From NCBI GenBank assembly GCA_038062745.1, contig JBBTWO010000064.1:1-10976 (forward strand): a stretch of 10,976 bases of DNA. The letters run 5' to 3'. The notes beneath the pieces were generated by a model. That model was not told the origin of the DNA, made no database searches, and worked only from the letters and a program-made list of their open reading frames with translations. The first letter of the stretch is position 1. The number at the start of each line of letters is the position of its first letter. Made by a program: the position numbers and the translations under genes. The stretch comes from JBBTWO01 sp038062745 (GTDB lineage: Bacteria; Patescibacteriota; Microgenomatia; UBA8517). Shown here one piece after another: positions 5,745-10,976 of the stretch.

Positions 5745-6961
5745 AAACAAGAAAGCCAAAGATTGCAATTTTCACTCACAATTATTTAAACACTTCCAAA
5801 GAAAGGAAAGACGCTGGTGTTTTTGTTTATGACTACGCTCAGGAATTGGCAAAACATGCAGATGTATCCATTTTTTGTCCAGATTTTGGTGGAACTAAAG
5901 AAGAATATAAAAAAGTTCCAGTAACTTGGTTTGATTGGGGGGGGCCTAAGACGAAGTTTGCTACTTGGAGTTTTTTCTCACCTACTTCTGTCTATAATTT
6001 TTTCAAACTACTAATTGTAGGGTGCAAAGAGGCTGAAGATTTTTACAAGGATAACGAAGTCGATTACATTCTTTCGGCATGGGTAATACCGTCTGCTTTT
6101 TACGCCTTGTGGTTGAATATTAAATATAAAGTTCCATACGGGGTTTGGATATTGGGATCTGATGTTAATATGTATGCCAAATTGCCAATTTTGAGACAAC
6201 TGACAGTTTTGGCTCTCCGAAAAGCGACACATAGATTTGCCAATAGCTATTGGCTTATAAGTGTTGTTGAAAATCTTTCTGGCAAAGTTTGTGAATATAT
6301 GGATGCCATTACAAAGTTTGATGATATAAGTAAAGTTAAAGCTCAGAAATTAAATGAAAAAGTTTTCAACTTTCTTTTTGTAAGCCGTTTAGAAAAAGTT
6401 AAAGGACCAGATGTTTTAATTGCTGCATGTAAAGAATTAAAGAAAAATACCAACAATTTCCATCTGCATTCATTGGGAGATGGCAGTATGAGAAAAAGTT
6501 TAGAAGAGAAAGTAAGACAATGGGGCTTGGAAAAACAGATTACTTTTCATGGTGTTGCTAGTAAGCAACAAGTTGCGTCTTTTATGAAAGCAGCCGATGC
6601 CTTGGTTGTAGCCTCCAGACACGAGAGCATTCCTTTAGTGATGGTAGAAGCTTCTAGGGCTGGTTTGGCAACTGTTACAACTGATGTTGGTGATTGCCGA
6701 ATTGCAATTGAAAAATACGACATTGGTTTTGTGGCAAAAAACGAGGATCCGCAAGATTTAGCAGTTGCAATGAACAAAGCAATCCAAGAGGGCAAGAATT
6801 TCAATACAAATAGAGCTAAAGGTTTGCAGTCTTTGGCTAAAAGTAGGTCGCAGGCAAAAGCAGTTTCTATCTTGATAACTGAAGTGGATAAAGTTATAAC
6901 TGTAACTGACAAGAGAAACGGAAAAAATGGCAATAGAAAGATCCAAAAAGAAAAAAAATAG
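5741..6961 (+). CDS. Glycosyltransferase, GT-B fold, family 4-like (group 1)
   Basis: A 406-residue protein. The N-terminal half begins IAIFTHNYLN and includes DAGVFVYDYAQELAKH, typical of the acceptor domain, and WILGSDVN near residue 140. In the donor-binding half, FVSRLEKVKG carries the Arg216/Lys221 pair, LGDGS follows, ITFHGV comes next, and HESIPLVMVEA contains the E-x7-E motif (Glu295, Glu303). Such enzymes transfer sugar from an NDP donor to a lipid-linked or other acceptor at the cytoplasmic face. A weak ribosome site, GAAAGG, ends six bases before ATG 5741. The start overlaps the SDR stop by four bases, and the Lys-rich tail overlaps the next gene by 35 bp, so all three are probably one unit. 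An 8-G tract at codons 66-68 is unusual; a one-base change there would truncate the protein. Confidence 0.93.
   Translation: MKTRKPKIAIFTHNYLNTSKERKDAGVFVYDYAQELAKHADVSIFCPDFGGTKEEYKKVPVTWFDWGGPKTKFATWSFFSPTSVYNFFKLLIVGCKEAEDFYKDNEVDYILSAWVIPSAFYALWLNIKYKVPYGVWILGSDVNMYAKLPILRQLTVLALRKATHRFANSYWLISVVENLSGKVCEYMDAITKFDDISKVKAQKLNEKVFNFLFVSRLEKVKGPDVLIAACKELKKNTNNFHLHSLGDGSMRKSLEEKVRQWGLEKQITFHGVASKQQVASFMKAADALVVASRHESIPLVMVEASRAGLATVTTDVGDCRIAIEKYDIGFVAKNEDPQDLAVAMNKAIQEGKNFNTNRAKGLQSLAKSRSQAKAVSILITEVDKVITVTDKRNGKNGNRKIQKEKK
5937..5944 (+). repeat. Eight-G homopolymer in the glycosyltransferase gene
   Basis: Eight consecutive G occur in the codons TGG GGG GGG (Trp66-Gly67-Gly68). The sequence is otherwise AT-rich and mostly uses other glycine codons. 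A ninth G would give GCC TAA, stopping at once. Seven G would stop at TAA 6012-6014. The gene is in frame as written. Confidence 0.95.
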
Positions 6962-8357
6962 TTTAGCTTCTAAAAAAGTGGTTATTATTGGCGCGGGTGA
7001 AGCGGGGATTGATGTCTATCGGGAAATCAAAGACAATAAAGGACTTCATTTGGAGGTGGTTGGTTTTATTGATGATGACCCAGATAAAAAGTTGCTTAAA
7101 ATAAATGGCTCACAAGTTCTAGGAGACAAGACAAATCTTAAATCAATAATTAGAAAATACAAAATTGTCGAAGCAATTATCGCCATTCCTTCAGCCAAAG
7201 GAGAAAATATCTCAGAATACGTACGACTTTGTTCGGAAGCAAAAGTGGTTTTTCGAATTGTTCCCAGAGTCCGTGAAATTATCGAGGGTAAAGCCTATTT
7301 AAAAACATTAAGAAAAGTTCAAGTAGAGGATTTGTTGGGCAGGCCAGTAGTAAAGTCAGATGTCTTTGAACTAAAAGAGTTCTTTAAAGGCAAAAAAGTT
7401 TTAGTCACAGGAGCTGCGGGATCAATTGGATCGGAACTAGTTAGACAAATATCTGCATTCAGACCAAAAGAATTGATTTTAGTTGACTGGTGGGAAAATG
7501 GTGTTTTTGAATTAACACAGGAATTAAAAAGAAACTTTCCCAGATTAAAACTTAAGGCCTACATAGCAAATGTTCAAGATGAAGATAAAATTGACAGAAT
7601 ATTTGAAAATCATACCCCAAATTATGTTTTTCATGCCGCGGCTTACAAACATGTTCCCTTGATGGAAGAGCATCCGGATGAAGCGATAAAGGATAATATT
7701 TTAGGTACCAAAATAGTCGCCGAGTCTGCCAGAAAATATGAAACGGAAAAATTTGTTTTTGTCTCAACAGATAAAGCTGCTAATCCAAGAAGTGTTATGG
7801 GAGCAACTAAATCAATTGCTGAAAAAATAGTTAAAAGTTTAAACGGCCAAAAAACAAAGTACATGTGTGTAAGGTTTGGGAATGTTTTAGATAGTAACGG
7901 AAGCGTAATTCCAATTTTTAGAAAACAAATTGAGAATGGCGGGCCAGTGACAATTACTGACAAAAGAATGACTCGTTACTTTATGACAATACCTGAAGCT
8001 GCACAATTAATTTTAAAGGCGGCATCAATGGGAGAAGGCGGGGAGTTGTTTGTTTTGGATATGGGTGAACCAGTAAAAATTGTCGATTTGGCTGAAAATT
8101 TGATTAGACTCTCAGGTTTTATTCCTGACAAGGACATTAAAATCGTCTATACAGGAGTAAGACCTGGTGAAAAACTTAGGGAGAGGCTGTTTAACAAAGA
8201 TGAAAAATTAGAAACCACCAAGCAAGAAAAAATATACATCACCAAAAGTAATGGTTTACATGTTCAAAAATTAGATTTAACTGTTGATAAATTGCTCAAG
8301 TTTGCCAAAAAAGGCGACAACGAACAAATCGTTAAACTTCTCAAAAAATCCACCTAA
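6927..8357 (+). CDS. CapD/WbpM-like NDP-sugar 4,6-dehydratase without membrane domain
   Basis: A 476-residue protein in two parts. Residues 17-130 form a Rossmann-like regulatory domain (VVIIGAGEAGIDVYREI, then VVGFIDDDP). VQVEDLLGRP (131-140) is the conserved linker of the CapD/FlaA1 family. The catalytic SDR domain begins at VLVTGAAGSIGSE (158-170). HAAAYKHVPLME (236-247), STDKAANP (280-287) and GATK (292-295) follow, and VRPGEKLRE is near the C-terminus. The usual catalytic Tyr of YxxxK is Met291, giving the Ser-Met-Lys set known from long-form WbpM-type enzymes, which make UDP-4-keto-6-deoxy-GlcNAc. WbpM and PglF carry N-terminal membrane helices of which nothing is seen here, so this one should be soluble. 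UDP-GlcNAc is the likely substrate, but this is not proven. The ATG lies inside the end of the glycosyltransferase gene (35-bp overlap). No strong ribosome site is seen. Confidence 0.93.
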   Translation: MAIERSKKKKNSLASKKVVIIGAGEAGIDVYREIKDNKGLHLEVVGFIDDDPDKKLLKINGSQVLGDKTNLKSIIRKYKIVEAIIAIPSAKGENISEYVRLCSEAKVVFRIVPRVREIIEGKAYLKTLRKVQVEDLLGRPVVKSDVFELKEFFKGKKVLVTGAAGSIGSELVRQISAFRPKELILVDWWENGVFELTQELKRNFPRLKLKAYIANVQDEDKIDRIFENHTPNYVFHAAAYKHVPLMEEHPDEAIKDNILGTKIVAESARKYETEKFVFVSTDKAANPRSVMGATKSIAEKIVKSLNGQKTKYMCVRFGNVLDSNGSVIPIFRKQIENGGPVTITDKRMTRYFMTIPEAAQLILKAASMGEGGELFVLDMGEPVKIVDLAENLIRLSGFIPDKDIKIVYTGVRPGEKLRERLFNKDEKLETTKQEKIYITKSNGLHVQKLDLTVDKLLKFAKKGDNEQIVKLLKKST

Positions 8358-8364
8358 TGTGGCC

Positions 8365-8393
8365 TTGATACAGCTCTCTTTACATGGGAGAAT
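8365..8393 (+). promoter_or_regulatory. Possible promoter before the large membrane glycosyltransferase
   Basis: TTGATA at 8365-8370 and GAGAAT at 8388-8393 have a 17-bp spacer, and a TG at 8385-8386 gives an extended -10. The expected start is near 8400, three bases before ATG 8403. In competition with this reading, AGAGGT at 8394-8399 could be a Shine-Dalgarno site with short spacing on a read-through transcript. Confidence 0.35.
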
Positions 8394-8402
8394 AGAGGTC
8401 AG

Positions 8403-10496
8403 ATGAAATTAACAAGATTGAAGATTGCTCTACTTCTTGGAGGAACCTTTTTTGTTTTTGGTCTTATTACTCTTCCTCACTATGGAATTAACTGGGATAC
8501 TATTAACCACTTGCCTCGTGGTCAAGCATACCTGCGCTACATCCTAACGAGAAAAACCAACTATAATGACCTGCCAACTCTCTACTATGATTGGAACGTA
8601 AGACAGCAATGGCCAAATCAAAACCCTGATTCACTTGCCATAGACACAAGTTTACCAGCGGGCGAGCAAGCCGAAAGAAGTTTTTACCAACTTTCAGCCG
8701 CTGATTTTACTTATTTTATTAATAAAGATGGTGATGGCCATCCACCTCTAAGTGACATTTTGTCATCAGCTTTTAACAGTGTTCTTTTTGGTAGATTGAG
8801 ACTAATAAACGATATAGATGCCTACAGAGTATATGGTGTATTTTTGGCTTCTTGTTTGGTTGGATTAATTTATTATTGGGTATCAAAAGAATATGGGAAA
8901 GTAGCTGGTTTTTTTGCCTCGCTATCTTTGGCAATATACCCTCTGTTTTGGGCAGAAAGTCATTTCAATAATGAAAAAGACATACCGGAAACTGTTTTTT
9001 GGTCTTTTATGTTTTTTTCAATTTGGCAAGCAATAGTTAGAAAGAGTAAAAGATGGTTGTTGGTATCAGGAATCTTTTTTGGTTTAGCACTGGGGACAAA
9101 GTTTAATATTTTATTTTCTGTTTTAGCTATTGCTCCATGGCTACTGATCTACAAACTTAAGGAGTTCTGGCAAGGCGATAGGCAATTGGGAAAATTCTTT
9201 AAAGCCAATTTGTGGATAATTGGCTTTGGTGTTTTGGCAATTATAATTGGTCTGGCTATCTTTTTTGGCAGTTGGCCATATTTGTGGGACGATCCAATGA
9301 ATAAGGTCGCAACTGTTTTTGGTTTCTATAAAAACATAGGAACTACAACTGGAGCTGATCCAAGATTTGTTGGTAAGTGGATAATAAATACTTTTGTAAT
9401 TCAGTGGATTGTCTACACTACTCCCTTGCCGATATTGTTTTTTAGTTTTCTTGGCATGTTGGCAGTATTGTTTAGTATCAAAAAAGACAAAAATCTAACT
9501 GGAGTGTTATTTGCTTTGTGGTTGTTTGTTCCCATTGCTCGTGCAAGCTTGCCCAATGTCAGTACCTACGGTGGAGTAAGGCAATTAATGGAGTATATTC
9601 CAGCTTTGTCGATATTCTCAGGAATTGGCGTTGCTAGTTTTTATAAATTAGCACTAAGCAGAGTAAACAAATATTTAGTCTTGTTGGTTGTGTTTGTGCC
9701 TTTTGTATGGACGATAACCACTTTAGTAAAAATTCATCCAAACGAGAATGTCTATTTTAATGAAATCATCGGTAGTTTGTCGGGTGCCAAAGATAAGGAA
9801 TTTCCATATTGGGGTTTTAGTTTTGGTTCTCCCTATAGGCAAGCTGCTTCTTGGCTATATAAAAACGCAGAAAAAGATGCAACTGTTGCCTTTACTTATG
9901 ATCTAATTCCCAACCTACCACGCATTTGGCTCAGGCAAGATTTGAATATGCACAACTCCAACAGAAGTGGCTATCTTATGAAAGGCGAGTATGCAGTAGG
10001 ACTTGTATATGCTGGGACTAAAGATCGGTCACACTATGAGCAATATTTGGAGAATCTATTGGAGCCTGTGTATGAAGTCAAGGTAGATGGAGTAGCAATT
10101 TTAAAAATTTGGAAAAATGACAAGCAATACTTGAAAAGGCCGTTAACAGAGGCGAAAATCAAAACCAAAATGACTAAAACTGAAGCTGGGTTGAGGTTTG
10201 AGTTTCCTGACACAGTGTCTCTGTCACGTTTAGAAATAGATTATTCGGAAAATAATTGTAAGCCTTTAATTTCTGGTTTGGTTAGAACCTCTATTGACAG
10301 CAATAATTGGAAAATGGTTCCGGGGGTATTACCTGACGATTGGCGGATAACGGGTATTGGGGAGCAGCCAAGTAATGGAAAATATATTGAACCCTTTGTG
10401 GGTCAAAAAGCAAAATATATGGACTTACTTTTAGACCCAGTTGATACGTGTTTAAAAAATGTACAAAAATTTGATGTATACTATTTTCTTGAGTGA
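8403..10496 (+). CDS. Large multi-pass glycosyltransferase, PMT_2/GT39-like, with C-terminal soluble domain
   Basis: A 697-residue protein. Helix 1 (8-25) is followed by GINWDTINH with Asp32, at the position of the catalytic acid of GT-C enzymes. The long first outer loop ends in DGHPPLSDIL (HPP at 113-115), the PMT_2 signature before helix 2. A later loop carries WAESHFNNEKDIPETVF (Glu185, Lys192-Asp193), matching the second conserved loop motif. About ten hydrophobic helices extend to about residue 440. The last 120 residues (from about 575) look beta-rich (LSRLEIDYSEN, LVRTSIDSNNWKMVPG), like a discoidin-type sandwich, and may bind a glycan; this is inference from pattern only. The expected function is transfer of polyprenyl-phosphate-linked sugar to an extracytoplasmic acceptor. 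It lies 45 bp after the dehydratase. Only these motif positions resemble the two GT-C genes at the left end. Confidence 0.88.
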   Translation: MKLTRLKIALLLGGTFFVFGLITLPHYGINWDTINHLPRGQAYLRYILTRKTNYNDLPTLYYDWNVRQQWPNQNPDSLAIDTSLPAGEQAERSFYQLSAADFTYFINKDGDGHPPLSDILSSAFNSVLFGRLRLINDIDAYRVYGVFLASCLVGLIYYWVSKEYGKVAGFFASLSLAIYPLFWAESHFNNEKDIPETVFWSFMFFSIWQAIVRKSKRWLLVSGIFFGLALGTKFNILFSVLAIAPWLLIYKLKEFWQGDRQLGKFFKANLWIIGFGVLAIIIGLAIFFGSWPYLWDDPMNKVATVFGFYKNIGTTTGADPRFVGKWIINTFVIQWIVYTTPLPILFFSFLGMLAVLFSIKKDKNLTGVLFALWLFVPIARASLPNVSTYGGVRQLMEYIPALSIFSGIGVASFYKLALSRVNKYLVLLVVFVPFVWTITTLVKIHPNENVYFNEIIGSLSGAKDKEFPYWGFSFGSPYRQAASWLYKNAEKDATVAFTYDLIPNLPRIWLRQDLNMHNSNRSGYLMKGEYAVGLVYAGTKDRSHYEQYLENLLEPVYEVKVDGVAILKIWKNDKQYLKRPLTEAKIKTKMTKTEAGLRFEFPDTVSLSRLEIDYSENNCKPLISGLVRTSIDSNNWKMVPGVLPDDWRITGIGEQPSNGKYIEPFVGQKAKYMDLLLDPVDTCLKNVQKFDVYYFLE

Positions 10497-10531
10497 GGTA
10501 GTGTTTGGAGTTTGAAGGTTATTCTTAGTGC

Positions 10532-10976
10532 ATGGCAAAAAACAATACAAAACAAATAGTGGGTATACTGGGTAAAGGTGAAATTGGCTCTGCAATGGCT
10601 CAAATTTGTCAGGAAGCTGGTTACATAGTTTATGCCAGAGATTTGAATTATGATGAACTGAAGAATAAAACGATTGACTTTTTACATGTCAATATCCCCG
10701 AAAAGAAAAATAAGGACTTTGTGGAGGTGGTTGTAAACGCGATTAAAGAGTTAAAACCAAAACTTACTATCATCAACAGTTCCGTCTCTCCCGGCACAAC
10801 TCGCGCAATATTCAAAAAGACAAAATTACCAATTGTTCATTCTCCTGTTATTGGAGTTCACCCTAATCTTTATGATTCCATCAAAAATGGATTTAGAAAA
10901 GTGATTGGCGCGATAAACAAGCAAGCGTTAATGGAAACAAAAAAGCATTTTAATAAACTGGGTTTGAAGTATGAAA
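10532..10976 (+). CDS. NAD(P)-dependent dehydrogenase, Rossmann N-terminal part (runs off right edge)
   Basis: An open frame from ATG 10532 to the window edge gives 148 residues. IVGILGKGEIGSAMAQICQEAGYIVYARD (9-37) is a G-x-G-x-x-G dinucleotide loop ending in an acidic residue at the tip of strand 2, which favours NAD. IINSSVSPGTTRAI near residue 80 resembles the e/nSTV.PGTT motif of UDP-glucose/GDP-mannose dehydrogenases, and VHSPVIGVHP resembles the following SPE segment. The N-terminal domain is shorter than in those enzymes, because the stretch between strand 2 and VNIPEKK is compressed. A 6-phosphogluconate-dehydrogenase-like oxidoreductase is therefore equally possible. The substrate cannot be named without the C-terminal half. 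It lies 35 bp after the membrane glycosyltransferase in the same direction; a weak TATTCT at 10520-10525 precedes the ATG by six bases. Confidence 0.8.
   Translation, partial: MAKNNTKQIVGILGKGEIGSAMAQICQEAGYIVYARDLNYDELKNKTIDFLHVNIPEKKNKDFVEVVVNAIKELKPKLTIINSSVSPGTTRAIFKKTKLPIVHSPVIGVHPNLYDSIKNGFRKVIGAINKQALMETKKHFNKLGLKYE

Noticed and set aside
8374..8397. CTCT/AGAG inverted repeat in the 45-bp gap as a terminator or attenuator
   Set aside because: There are only four paired bases around a long loop and no T run. The gap is better explained by promoter or ribosome-site signals.
1..10976. UGA recoding as in some CPR lineages
   Set aside because: TGA ends the SDR gene (5742-5744), the DUF5667-like gene (3005-3007), the deacetylase gene (2989-2987) and the large GT-C gene (10494-10496) at natural protein ends. 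No coding frame needs UGA read as an amino acid.

Overview
The window is an AT-rich (roughly mid-30s % GC by eye), gene-dense stretch of a bacterial chromosome. All legible genes belong to cell-surface glycan or envelope biology. A host in the Candidate Phyla Radiation (Patescibacteria, perhaps a Microgenomates-type lineage) is my best inference. The reasons are the very short intergenic gaps, several start codons without Shine-Dalgarno sites, a small exported DUF5667-like protein, and many divergent membrane glycosyltransferases beside NDP-sugar enzymes. TGA ends at least four genes here (those ending at 2987, 3007, 5744 and 10496), which argues against the UGA-recoding Gracilibacteria/Absconditabacteria. 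There is no rRNA, tRNA, CRISPR array, transposase or phage gene, and no stretch over 100 bases is empty.

Layout. (1) Positions 1-2415, minus strand: two tandem paralogous GT-C-type membrane glycosyltransferases; the downstream copy runs off the left edge. (2) 2416-2467: a divergent promoter region with a 12-bp palindrome. (3) 2468-3007, plus: a small exported helical protein (DUF5667-like), whose 3' end overlaps by 21 bp with (4) 2987-4493, minus: a two-gene unit of a class I SAM methyltransferase and a NodB-like polysaccharide deacetylase, separated by 1 bp. (5) 4494-4547: a second divergent promoter region carrying the best promoter of the window (TTGACT, 17 bp, TATAAT). (6) 4548-10976, plus: a 68-residue unknown protein, an extended-SDR NDP-sugar epimerase/dehydratase, a GT4-like glycosyltransferase, a CapD/WbpM-like NDP-HexNAc 4,6-dehydratase, a large PMT_2-like membrane glycosyltransferase, and the start of a Rossmann-fold dehydrogenase.

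How the genes could work together (inference). The 4,6-dehydratase, the SDR protein and perhaps the last dehydrogenase would supply modified NDP-sugars. The cytoplasmic GT4 enzyme would build a glycan on a lipid carrier, the GT-C proteins would transfer lipid-linked sugars outside the membrane, and the methyltransferase and deacetylase would modify the product. The acceptor (protein, lipid or wall polymer) cannot be told from the sequence.

Most worth a second look: an 8-G tract inside the GT4 gene where a one-base gain or loss truncates the protein; a repeated pattern of promoter-like -10 boxes so close to start codons that the mRNAs would be leaderless or nearly so; the unknown 68-residue protein behind the strongest promoter; and the tandem GT-C paralogs. 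I did not find a convincing wholly new multi-gene system.
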